Shown here: piece by piece, positions 20,182-32,283 of the stretch
Numbering within the stretch: the first letter of the stretch is position 1
Layout of the letters: each line of letters begins with the position of its first letter
Assembly (NCBI GenBank): GCA_002081555.1
Contig: MZNV01002518.1
Span: forward strand, 1 to 33,242
DNA: 33,242 bases
Source of the DNA: Protostelium mycophagum
Taxonomy: Eukaryota; Evosea; Variosea; Protosteliida; Protosteliaceae
Direction of reading: 5' to 3'
Translations under genes and position numbers: made by a program
Notes under the pieces: model-generated
What the model was told of the DNA's origin: nothing
Database searches by the model: none
Seen by the model: the letters and a program-made list of their open reading frames with translations, nothing else

Positions 20182-20770
20182 TCAAGGTCGAGAAAGCAAG
20201 CCAAGGCCCAGAGACACCGCGACAAGAATAAATATAATTTTAGACGAGTCACCAGCTAGGGCACCTCCTTGAGCAGGAGCCATAGATTTTACCAGTTCTA
20301 TCAGGTCGGCATCTGAAGAAGTGTACCAGGTGCGCACATCGGTGATGAGAGCTGTGTTGACCCAAATCCTGGCTGCGTTTTTCTGAACTGCAGTAGGTCC
20401 GTTGAGGCCTTGGAATGCATCCTTGGTGGCCTCTCGCCTAGCCACATCATCGGCAAGGAGGTCAAAATTGGCACCAGTGCGTTTCATAATTTTGACAAGC
20501 TGTGAGAGGATCAGAGATGAGTAAAGTCAGAATAAACACAGACCGACGTCTTGAGAGGTTGAGAGGCCAACATCTGAGCGTATGAATTTACCTTGTAGAC
20601 GATTCGGGGTGATGGTGCGGTGACGAGACGATACAGATGAGCTGAGGAAGAGTCAGAAAAATGAAGATGATCCAGCCGATATTCAAAAAATGAGAGGTCC
20701 AGTGTGCGGTTGAACGTTCTTACCTTTGAAACAACCCAAAATGAATTCTTCAGACACCAATATGAAATCA
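20182..20770 (-). CDS. Small protein with C-terminal membrane anchor, N-terminus unresolved
   Basis: Supported exons (minus): about 20776-20725 (SVDFILVSEEFILGCFK), about 20641-20593 (AHLYRLVTAPSPRIVYK) and 20502-20182 (from LVKIMKRTGANFDLL). They join in frame. The last exon ends with a hydrophobic segment (KIIFILVAVSLGLGLL) four residues before the stop, which looks like a tail anchor or a GPI-type C-terminus. The first exon is not settled: a minus-strand ATG at 20938 (MIDRM) is followed by good donor sites, but I could not close the frame with a normal intron. That ATG faces the methionyl-tRNA synthetase start only 11 bp away. No family recognised. Confidence 0.55.
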
Positions 20771-20949
20771 ACAGACCTGAGAATTCATTAGAATGTTAAA
20801 ATGTAAACCAAACGCAACTCGAGCTGTGGTCTTACCTTCTCAGCCGATTATGTGGTTGTTTGTGATGATGAGGATCAAAAAATGTAGGAAGTGTAGAGGG
20901 ATGAACTTACGTAGCGTACAGGACATCCGATCAATCATTTTTGGGGAAG

Positions 20950-23479
20950 ATGACGAAGAGCTACTACATTACGACCGCTATTGCATACCCAAATGGACGC
21001 CCTCACATGGGACACGCTTTGGAGATTCTTCAAGCAGATGCTGCTGCGAGATTCCATCGTCTGAAGGTCAGTAGCCTCTCTTCACCTTATCTGATGTCTG
21101 CAGGGCCAGAAGGTCATATTCCAGACTGGAACAGACGAACATGGAAAGAAGAACTGGCAGACAGCCGAGAAAGAAGGAAAGACTGTGATGCAATTCTTGG
21201 ATGAGAATGTCTCAGTATTCAAAGACTTGTATAAGATCCTGAACATCTCATACGACCGTTTCATTCGTACTTCAGACCAACAGGCCCATTACCCAGGAGC
21301 GCAGAAGCTGTGGAGAAAACTGGTAGAGCAGGGAGATCTTTACAAGAAGAAATACCAAGGATTATACTGTGTTGGTTGTGAGGGTTACAAGACTGAGAAG
21401 GATCTTGTTGAAGGTAAATGTCCAGATCACCCCACCAGAACCATCGAGACGATCGAAGAGGAGAATTATTTCTTCAGGTGGGATTTTTGAGTCAGCATTG
21501 AATTTTGATTAAATTGTTAGATTATCCAAATACGCTGCTGAGGTCTCGAGGAGAATACAGATCACAGACGAGAATGATCCAGATAGACTTTTGATCGTAC
21601 CAGACAACAAGCACAAGGAGATTTTACATTTCCTTTCTGAGGCAGAGGACATCAGTTTCTCACGATCAAAGGACTCCATGCCCTGGGGTGTTCCAGTGCC
21701 AGATGATTCTGAGCACGTAATGTACGTCTGGTGTGACGCCCTTGCAAACTACATCACCGGTGCTCAATACGCTGGTTCGCAGGTGATCAGAGAAGGATAT
21801 CGATCTGGATGAATGACGTCATATAGGAAGTGTTCGAATCAGAATGGCCGGCAGATCTTCAGATCATCGGTCCTGATATTCTGAGATTCCATGCTGGATA
21901 CTGGCCCGCCATGTTACTTTCAGCTGGTCTTAAGCCACAGAAGGAATTATTAGTTCACGGATTTCTCAAACTCGGAGGTCTTAAGATGGGTAAATCCACC
22001 GGTAACACCATCGACCCCTTCAATCAGGTAATTCTAAATCGATGAAATCATAATGAAAATGATCAGGTGGAGAAATACGGAGTAGACCAATTTAGATACT
22101 ATGTTTTGGGATCCATCCCCGTTAATGATGACGGAGAGTACTCCATTCCAAACGTGGAAGAACGTATCAACAATGAGCTCATGAAGAACTTTTCCAACTT
22201 TTGTTTCCGGACCCTCAGCATATTGAGCAAGGAGCCACACAACAGCAAAATCGCCACATTCGACACCACAGATCCACTCATCGCCGAGCTCGACAAGAAG
22301 ATCGCTCAAGTACTCGACTTCTACGAGAAGAGAAACTTTAAAGAGGTGCTCTATTGTCCTCATCCTCTTCACATGGACAAATGATCTTTATCGTGACAAT
22401 GATCAGGTCGTGACCAAGACTATGGAAATATCTGCCGCAGGAAACAAACTTTTACAAGACAAGAAGCCCTGGGCCAACGCTGAAGAAGCGCCCGCAGCCC
22501 TCGCACTGGCCACCAACATCATCAAGAACATATCTATCCTCTTCACTCCCATCATGCCCGGTATCTGCCAGAACCTCCAAAAGCAGATCAACGTGGAGAA
22601 TCTCACCTTTGCCGATCTGGGATGGAATCTGGTGAACCACACCGTGGGAAAACCAGAGATCCTCGTGATGTCATTGGCGGAGAAGGTTCCCATAGAACCC
22701 AGCAAACCAAAGGCCAAGGCTGCACCTGTCAAGAAGGAGAATTTACCCGTAGATATCTCCAGGATTGACATAAGAGTCGGAAAGATTATTGACGTGAAGA
22801 AACACGAATCTGCAGATTCTTTGTACGTGGAACAGATCGATGTTGGAGAAGAGAAACCCAGACAGGTGAGATCTATAGATCTTCTGTCATTTAATTGTTT
22901 GGAAAAACCAGAATTAAATTGGGAATTTAAAAATAAAAAGGTTGTGAGTGGATTGGTGAAATTCGTCCCCATAGAGGAGATGCAAAACAGAGAGGTCCTC
23001 GTCGTGTGCAACCTGAAGCCCGCAAAACTGAAGGCTGTATTATCTGAGGCTATGGTGTTGGCCGCATCAAATGAGGACCACACTCAAGTAGAATTGGTCA
23101 ACCCTCCTAAAGGTAAAAACATGTGATGATCATTATTACCATGATGTGAATGTGGATGTCGGTTGATTGAATGATGATCAGGAAGTAAGATTGGAGAGAG
23201 GGTGACAGTGGAGGGATTCCCTGGTGACGCGGATCAGCAATTGAACCCAAAGCAGAAAGTATGGGAAGCAGTCCAACCGGTGAGAACCTCATCTTCTTTG
23301 TGAAACCTTGAAATCATTTTTCATTTCGTTGGAACAGTCATGCTGAAAGACATTGGACTGATGATCATCAGGAACTCAAGTCTAATGGAACATTGGAGGC
23401 AACATGGAAGGGTGTTCCTCTGAAGACATCTGCCGGAGTATGCACTGTTCACTCCATCACTAACGGTCAAATTAAATAA
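20950..23479 (+). CDS. Methionyl-tRNA synthetase with C-terminal EMAPII-type tRNA-binding domain, 689 aa, nine exons
   Basis: Class I synthetase charging tRNA-Met. Exons: 20950-21066, 21104-21477, 21521-21782, 21827-22027, 22067-22345, 22407-22865, 22941-23112, 23182-23279, 23372-23479; 2070 nt, exactly 690 codons. The HIGH motif appears as PHMGHA, near residue 19. TGTDEHGKK, the knuckle [32 protein letters not shown] and a KMSKS variant, KMGKSTGN, follow. The anticodon-binding helices extend to about residue 530. From about 565 comes an OB-fold tRNA-binding domain ([52 protein letters not shown]). The catalytic region resembles bacterial MetRS rather than the usual archaeal-type eukaryotic cytosolic enzyme. 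There is no targeting peptide before YYITTA, so cytosolic action is likely. AATAAA lies at 23487-23492. Confidence 0.95.
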
Positions 23480-23580
23480 TCATGAAAATAAATCTCTTGG
23501 CGGTTGTCTTACTGATGATCTTCTCACGGCTGCAAAAAAATCATTTCAGACAGAACAAGATAATCTTACATCCCATTCAT

Positions 23581-23737
23581 TTAGGTGTTTTTGAAGGCCT
23601 CAAATCTGAGGATAGCTAATGGATCTGCTCTTTTCACAGGTATTATTTCTGCAAATCTTGATACCCTCCTTATTGTATCATTGCTAAAATCTGATGGATC
23701 CACTCTGTATGCAAGAAGCATCTGCACTATCTCTTTT
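23581..23737 (-). pseudogene. Degenerate ankyrin-repeat remnant
   Basis: A minus-strand frame of about 50 codons begins after a stop at about 23740 and reads KEIVQMLLAYRVDPS, then DPLAILRFEAFKNT, ending at 23581. The VxxLLxxxRVDPS pattern is typical of ankyrin arrays in amoebae. There is no start codon and no neighbouring repeats, so this looks like a gene fragment. Confidence 0.35.
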
Positions 23738-24043
23738 TAATCGGAATAGCCTGTCAAATTAAAGCGTCTGACTACAACGTGTCATGTCCTAGCCTGCACC
23801 CGGCGGCTGGGCCCGAATCCGTTTTCAAATCACAATAGCCTCTATGTTCTTTATCGCGGAACATCATGTTCTCTCTTGTTGAAAGGATGCTTCGATCTGA
23901 GACACCAAGAATCAAAAATCAAGGAAAGACATCCAGTTTCAAGCCCGAAAAACAAATACTGCGCTTTTCATTGAGGGGGAGAATTGCACATTTCGTCTTC
24001 GGGCAAACACAAACAACACATCACAACCGGCACAACCACAAAC
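23738..24043. other. Intergenic, 5' flank of the Met/His-rich gene
   Basis: No gene supported. A plus-strand frame from 23866 overlaps the repeat gene in the wrong frame and is a shadow. The stretch 23790-23815 (GC-rich, GGGCCCGAATCC) superficially recalls a tRNA T-arm but has no matching cloverleaf. Confidence 0.5.
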
Positions 24044-24415
24044 ATGAATACCATGCCTGGTATGATAAACAACACGGGAGCCCCAGCGATGGGGATGAAT
24101 GGACAACTTGTCATGCCTGGTATGATAAACAACACGGGAGCTCCAACGATGGGGATGAATGGACAACCTGTCATGCCTGGTATGATGAACAACACGGGAG
24201 CCCCGTTGATGGGCATGGGAGGCTCTCCGTTCCATCACCACCACCATCACCAGCCAGAAGGAGCACCAATGCCTGGGTATGGATTTATGCCAGGATATGC
24301 TCCTGCAGGCTATGGAGCCATGCCAGGCTATGGATCTGCACCAGGATACGGAGCCATGCCAGGTTTCGGACCTATGATGCCACATCATCATGGCCACCAC
24401 CACCACCACTTCTGA
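24044..24415 (+). CDS. Met/Gly/His-rich repeat protein, 123 aa, single exon
   Basis: From the ATG at 24044 the protein opens with three tandem 60-bp units (MPGMxNNTGAPxMGMxGQ), then a run of six His, MPGYG/APGYG repeats (about six), and a terminal HHHGHHHHHF. There is no signal peptide or TM segment, and composition is very low in complexity. His and Met clusters of this kind bind copper or other soft metals, and Gly/Tyr/Pro repeats tend to phase-separate; both are inferences from composition. An in-frame TTG upstream at 23984 extends the frame but is unlikely as a start. No family recognised. Confidence 0.7.
   Translation: MNTMPGMINNTGAPAMGMNGQLVMPGMINNTGAPTMGMNGQPVMPGMMNNTGAPLMGMGGSPFHHHHHHQPEGAPMPGYGFMPGYAPAGYGAMPGYGSAPGYGAMPGFGPMMPHHHGHHHHHF
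24053..24226 (+). repeat. Three 60-bp tandem units in the Met/His-rich gene
   Basis: Units at 24053-24112, 24113-24172 and 24173-24226 (the last shortened and diverged). Units 1 and 2 differ at three bases. Frame is kept. Confidence 0.95.
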
Positions 24416-24817
24416 TCCCCTAGAGTTGATGTACAATTACAATACACGTAGTAGAATTATAAAAAATTGAGTATCCAAGCGGATCCCAAGATTCGTACCA
24501 CAATAGATTTAAATAGCCAAATGTGTATCTCTGCTCATTATGCAAAGTACATGAACAATGTCTTGCAGCGGTCCAAGATTCAAAATTTTCCAAGAATGTC
24601 AGATATCACATCTACTCTGTTGTAGATGTCGTTGAATTCATATCTAAAGAATTGTCCTCTGTGAATTTCACTGAAATTTGGGTGAAATCTCACGTGCGTA
24701 TTGGTAACTTCTAGAGATCGCCTACTCTCGACATTATTACAGAGACAATCAAAGATCAATAATGCAACTACATCAATGTTTTTAATGAGGTGAGTGAAGT
24801 GTATTTGATTCTCCATC
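24416..24817. other. Intergenic between convergent genes
   Basis: About 400 bp, AT-rich, between the repeat gene (+) and the fumarase stop (-). Overlapping open frames on both strands (24523-24714, 24580-24816) have no splice or motif support. I see nothing else. Confidence 0.5.
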
Positions 24818-27299
<2,482 letters not shown>

Positions 27300-27510
27300 C
27301 TTGACCAAAAAACTTGTTTTCTGTTTCGAGGGAACTGCGCGCGAAATCTACAATTACGAAACAAATTTAATATATTTCGATATTTACAAAATTAACTGTC
27401 TACAACACCAACCCCACGACGTTGGCGTACAACTGTTTGTGAAGCTTAAAGTGCTATAATGCAGTAATCGTGCGGACCTCCTTCACAAAACAAAATAAAT
27501 CGCATAATAT

Positions 27511-29912
27511 TTATTGCTTTTTCTCTCGCAGCTTTTGCATGTGCTTCGCGATGTCTTCGCGAGACAGGGCGGGTGCCGAACTCTTCGCGGGCGCTCTGGC
27601 GTCCTTCTGTATGAGACTGTTGAAAAAGTTGGCCAGAACCTCTGATTCGCCCTTGCCATCGGCGGGTAATTGTGAGCTGAGAGGTGCGCTGCTTTGTCTT
27701 GCGGCTGCCGCGCTTCGCTCGACGCTTGCGGGGGCGGGGGTCTTTACAGGTGCGCTCACGACTGTGTTGCTCTGGGCAACTACTTCCTGGTGGATGTCAA
27801 TGTTGTGCGGTGGTGTTGTAAAGAGGTCATTTCGCAACATCTTTGGTGATTCTGGTGCGTGTTCTTTGATTCAAAATTACTATTGTCTGTAGATATTTTG
27901 TGCCACAAATTTCAATATAAGGTACAGCAATAGGACAACGTCTCACCGTGGTGGCACCACCGATCTTTTGTAAAGACGCGAGGAAACCTGATTTGTTCTT
28001 CTCTCTGTCTTTGACATCATCCTTGTCTAAGATCTCTCTGTGCTTCACAAGGAACTCTTGGTCATCTTCGGCGACGATGGGTGTGTCTACAACTGAATGC
28101 TCCTGTTGATGTGAGTTGTGATCTAAAAATAGAAAGCCTGGGGGTGAGGGTGTTATACAACAATAGAATTTGACTTGTGCACAGGGTACAGTTGGCATAA
28201 GCCAAAAATTCAATGGTTGTATCTTCCAATTTCATAGTAAAACAATCTTGTGAGCACAGTCCCACAATGGAAATATTTTATGACTTGATTTATTATTGAA
28301 AAATCATAATGCTGTGCCAAAAAGAATATTCCGTGAAATCTCACCGAGTTCTGTACACTCTTGGGTACCGGGATGACATCTTCAAAAGCCGCGTCAAAAT
28401 CTCTGGTAAGGGACTGATTCTCCATGAAATCTGTCTTTATCTTGTTGATCGAGTCGGCTCCCGCGGGAATAAAGATGGAGTCCTTCTCCAGTAATTGGGG
28501 TCTGATGGAGACTTCGGTCCCGTACATGCGATGTTTTATATAATCCATGCATAGTTTGCAGTTGATGTCTTTACGTGCAGATGTGTACATCAAGGCTGCT
28601 CCGTCTGTATTTATTAGTCTTGATTTCTTCGGGATGTTGTGAAAAACACTCAAGCATTGGTGGTGCGGCTCTGCCGCATTGTAGATGCACAAAGTAACTT
28701 TTTTGTTCTATTTTTGGTCTGTGGCGGTTTGGTCACACTGCGACCCTGCTGCATTGTAGATGCCTCGTTACGCACGAGATATTTTATTCTTTTGCACTTT
28801 ATGCCACGTCATGTCGCATCTACAACGGTCTGTTACATAAAAAAGAACAAAACTCCCACATTCAAGGCAGATCTTTCTGATAGACTGTTGGATGTATTCA
28901 AAGTGCGATTCTTTATATCCATACTCTTTCTCCAATTGTTGCATCAGATCCGTCTGCAGACATCAATATTTTTTTGAGAGGATGAGGCTCACCTTTGTAC
29001 CGACGACCAAGATGGGTATGCCTAAATTATTAGATAAGGCTCCTTCTGGTAGAACGGCATTGCTCAGCTCCTCTTGTGATTTTCTGTATTTTTTGAATGT
29101 CTTGTGTTCTTTGTCCTCGGTTTGGACGGCTGCCTCGTTATAGCTGAGGAAATCATATATTTCTGTTATTTGATCAGAGATATGAACCCCATATGCATCG
29201 GTCATCAGAACACAACACCGATGTAGTTTGTGGACAGTAGTTATGCAGCACAAATCATCATTTTCACAACATCATGAGGTGAAAGTAATGATATAATTCA
29301 AGTGAATTACTCACGATTATTCTTCAGATCGTCCAGTAATCCTGGGGATATCTCTTGTTGTACATTTTCAACGTGTGATTTCAAAACCTTCAACCACTTC
29401 TTCAGATCTTGAACCAAATTCCATGGCTGAGATACATCCAAAACGATCACTGCGATACTCCTGCTGAGGACATTCTTTCCAAGGGCAAAATTCAGCAGTC
29501 CGGAATATTCAACCTCTCCTTCTAATTGCCATAGGTTCATTCTAGAAATCGCATCTGGGGTGCCTCAATAAATGGGAGTCAATGATAACCTCTACCGTCG
29601 TCATCTGCATTAGCAAAAATCTCCACAAAAGAATAATCGAGAGCAATCCCCTTCTTAAGTTCGCTCACATCCTCCTCTTCAAGGCGTGCCAATAGAGAGG
29701 ATTTACCACTAAGACGATTGCCTATAAACCTTCAGAATGTAATCTCCAAGGGAAAGGGAAGAACACTTCCGACCTAAGAAGATCGCGTTGGTTGAATCGA
29801 CTCTGTCTGCCACAGAACGAGAGGCTTTAGTTAAAATCTGCTCCCACAAATTAATGTTAGAGGTATCCTCCTCGTCCAAGAGGGTATTAGGTGTGTTGTT
29901 CTCTGCGACCAT
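27511..29912 (-). CDS. DYNC1LI: Cytoplasmic dynein light intermediate chain, 504 aa, eight exons
   Basis: Non-catalytic dynein subunit that binds the heavy chain through a Ras-like fold and cargo adaptors through its C-terminus. Exons (minus): 29912-29774, 29721-29596, 29554-29315, 29162-28993, 28953-28860, 28604-28345, 28102-27947, 27840-27511; 1515 nt, exactly 505 codons. N-terminal LWEQILTKAS leads into a P-loop-like GNRLSGKSSLL. NLWQLEGEVEYSGLL, VIVLDVSQPW, NNLGIPILVVGTKTD and GAALMYTSARKD complete the GTPase-like domain. The tail is Ala/Pro/Ser-rich and contains ESEVLANFFNSLIQK, matching the adaptor-binding helix of metazoan LICs. The stop codon overlaps AATAAA. Three introns are 150-255 nt; the 28859-28605 intron has a repeated palindromic element. 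The start was taken at MVAENNT, directly before the conserved helix. Confidence 0.94.
28671..28763 (+). repeat. Repeated quasi-palindrome in a dynein LIC intron
   Basis: CTGCCGCATTGTAGATGC (28671-28688) and CTGCTGCATTGTAGATGC (28746-28763) match at 17 of 18 bases. Each contains GCAT-TGTAG-ATGC, which can pair into a 4-bp stem. The upstream copy is next to a TGCGGC/GCCGCA hairpin. Confidence 0.8.
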
Positions 29913-30031
29913 CTCTGCGAAGAACGTCCTTGCCTTGGGGATCCCTCGATGTTCCAAGCGTAAGTTCAAAGAAGAAACAACACCAAAAAGACATCCGATG
30001 ACCTGATCATTTTCAAACAGGAACTTCTAAG

Positions 30032-31971
30032 ATGGTGCTGCAGTTCTCTTGCAACTGCTTCAATATCATAGCGTATTATACGGGTCAGATTGCTGCCTTC
30101 CCTCCAGTGGAGAACAATCAACCCAGAAGGACGGGCTACTCGACAAACAGGCCACCCGCTCCTTTCAACATGTCTTCTCTTCAGTTTCTAGCTACTGATC
30201 CTAATACTCAATGGTCCTCAATGATCGTGGTTGAACTAGCTCTTGCTGGCATATTCAAGGTCCAGGATTTTATCATTCTCATTTTTTACTAAAGTTGACA
30301 GAATCAACCAGTTCTCACAGAATTATTGCACTTGGCACCTGTTGGAGAACAGAAGAAGACCTTTGGCGGATTACATTGGGATGTCCTCGCTTGTCGTAAC
30401 TGTTCCGTTCGCTTCTGTGCCATTGATCCCCTTCATCCAACACGTGCCGTGCTTAATAACACCATCGTACAAGAGACCATAGAGGAACGTCTTCAAAAAT
30501 CACCAAACAAGATCTATTCAACCGTGTACAAGATAATATTAGAGAAGGATTTTAATGCTATAAATATGCCATTGGGTAACATTTCCGATTGATTATCTTA
30601 CTTTTTGATGTGACTCTGTCACGTTTGGAGTGTGACTCTGATCATTGCCTGACTTGAGGCTGCTGAAAATGAATAAAAAAATTCACATTAAATTTTACTG
30701 ACGTTTCTAAGAATGCCCAAATGAGACTCAGACAGAGGCGTTCTCATTATTCAGCACATTACAGAGTCAGTTAGAGAAGATGATCAAGGCCGAAGAGAAG
30801 GCCATAGAGAAGAGAATAGAGTGAGTATTTATTGTACCCTAAAAGTTCGTTCGTTTAAGCTCTGCCGGCTGCTCCGGCAGAATCGCTTACATGTAATCTC
30901 AAGTTTCTCCCTCTGTGTTTTCTTTTTTTCTGTCATCTATAGTCTTTGGCTGTAATTCATGTAGGAGGCTGTCCTAATCATCATCCATGATGGCCCAATA
31001 TTCTAAAGATACACAGAGAGATGAGACTTAAAGAGATGGAACACTTGAATAAACTTCAAACGGCGGCGTTTGTCGAGAGGAAGTTACTGTGGCACAAGGT
31101 TGCAGAAAAGATGGGATGGAATGAAGATGTCACACAAGATCAACCACAACTAGGCACGACCTATAACAACGTACGTGATTATTCCTTCGTTTTATCTTCA
31201 TCATCGCACAGCAGCAGTCATCATGATGATGTCTATATCTTCACTTTTGCATTCGTCGCCATTAATATTCCGCAGAAAGTGGTGATTATAAGTGATTATG
31301 AGTCCACAGCTGTCGGCAGGAAAAACAGCATGATTAAAGAGGATCCAGTCAAACCAAAAGACACAAAAAGCACTCAAGACACAAAACCGAGTGAGATCAC
31401 AGAGGAGATGAGAAGGACGGATCTGAGAAGACCTCTGTCACCAGTAGAAGATAAGGGTGGCTCCGTGTTTGATTTTGAAGAGGACAACCTGCACAAGAGC
31501 AGAGAACTCTCGCCCACTGTAGAGGATGATCTGAGTGATGATGAAGATGCCAATACCACAACTAAAGAAGAGGAGGACAAGGAAGAGGTCGAAGAAGAGA
31601 TCGTTATAGAACCGGGTGTGGCGGTGGCCAGAGTCGCCAGACCGTCCATCATCATGGGCTCCTCAGTACCGGTGTCGATACCTCCAAGACATCAGATAAA
31701 GTTTTCCAATGGCGCTGCATCACAGAAAGATATGGACGTGGTAAGCTCTAATGACACATGCATCCATTCTGAAGATCAATGCATGGTTCTTCAGAGAAAG
31801 TATTGTGGCTCTGCCTCAATTTAAGTGTGATGAGGCACAACAAGGAAGATGTATTCATCTTTATAGATATTATCCAAGCAATTTGATGCGATGGGAGAAG
31901 ATGAGCTGTCGAAATCATTCGACGTGCCGACATCACAGAACAGAAGAAGGCCACAATCTTATTTGTCATGA
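30032..31971 (+). CDS. Unrecognised acidic coiled-coil protein with possible zinc site, 444 aa, six exons
   Basis: Exons: 30032-30259, 30302-30575, 30712-30820, 31017-31170, 31276-31740, 31867-31971; 1335 nt, exactly 445 codons. The first about 170 residues hold paired cysteines (FSCNCF near the start; ACRNC about 105 residues later) that might bind zinc. A helical, Glu/Lys-rich coiled coil runs from about 180 to 245 (LQSQLEKMIKAEEKAIEKR, MRLKEMEHLNKLQ). The rest is charged and probably disordered, with SP motifs (PLSPVED, ELSPTVED), an acidic block and a hydrophobic-basic patch (RPSIIMGSSVPVSIPPR). I do not recognise the family. The fourth intron (31171-31275) is 105 nt, a multiple of three, with no stop, so a 479-residue isoform is possible. 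AATAAA lies at 31979-31984. Confidence 0.8.
30862..30880 (+). repeat. Perfect short hairpin in an intron
   Basis: CTGCCGG and CCGGCAG pair into a 7-bp GC stem with a 5-nt loop inside the 30821-31016 intron. Function unknown. Confidence 0.6.
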
Positions 31972-32283
31972 CTTTTCAAATAAAAGCATTATTTCATTTG
32001 AAGGCTAAATATTTTTTGCAGCAGAGAATCTTTGTAAAAAAGAAATAATAGAATAGGGATGTGGCAAATCTTTCAAAATTTGTTGGTGCGGATTTTTATG
32101 TAAACCTCGAGTTTTTATTGTCAGTGGAATTTCGACAAGTTGGAGCATACAGAGATCATGTCCAGTTGTAGACTTGAACAATGTGAATTTATTTGTTTTA
32201 ATTTTACCTCTCAGAACTAATTCAACTTGAAATTGTAATTGTTACGTAAGTGCTTTGCTTTCCGTATCATCAGATATCACCTG
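31972..32283. other. Intergenic, 5' flank of VPS52
   Basis: About 310 bp, AT-rich. The upstream gene's AATAAA (31979-31984) is at its start. No further element is clear. Confidence 0.55.

Noticed and set aside
22403-23083. 226-codon open frame on the minus strand
   Set aside because: It is antisense to methionyl-tRNA synthetase exons 6-7, whose sense frame has unmistakable family motifs.
23785-23820. tRNA-like T arm (GGGCCCGAATCC)
   Set aside because: No A box, anticodon arm or acceptor pairing could be drawn around it.
23939-24436. 165-codon minus-strand frame rich in His, Arg, Ser and Trp
   Set aside because: Mirror of the Met/His-rich repeat gene; the repeats create open frames on both strands.
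31374-31655. Ser-rich minus-strand frame
   Set aside because: Complement of an acidic Glu/Asp-coding exon, which always yields Ser/Leu-rich shadows.
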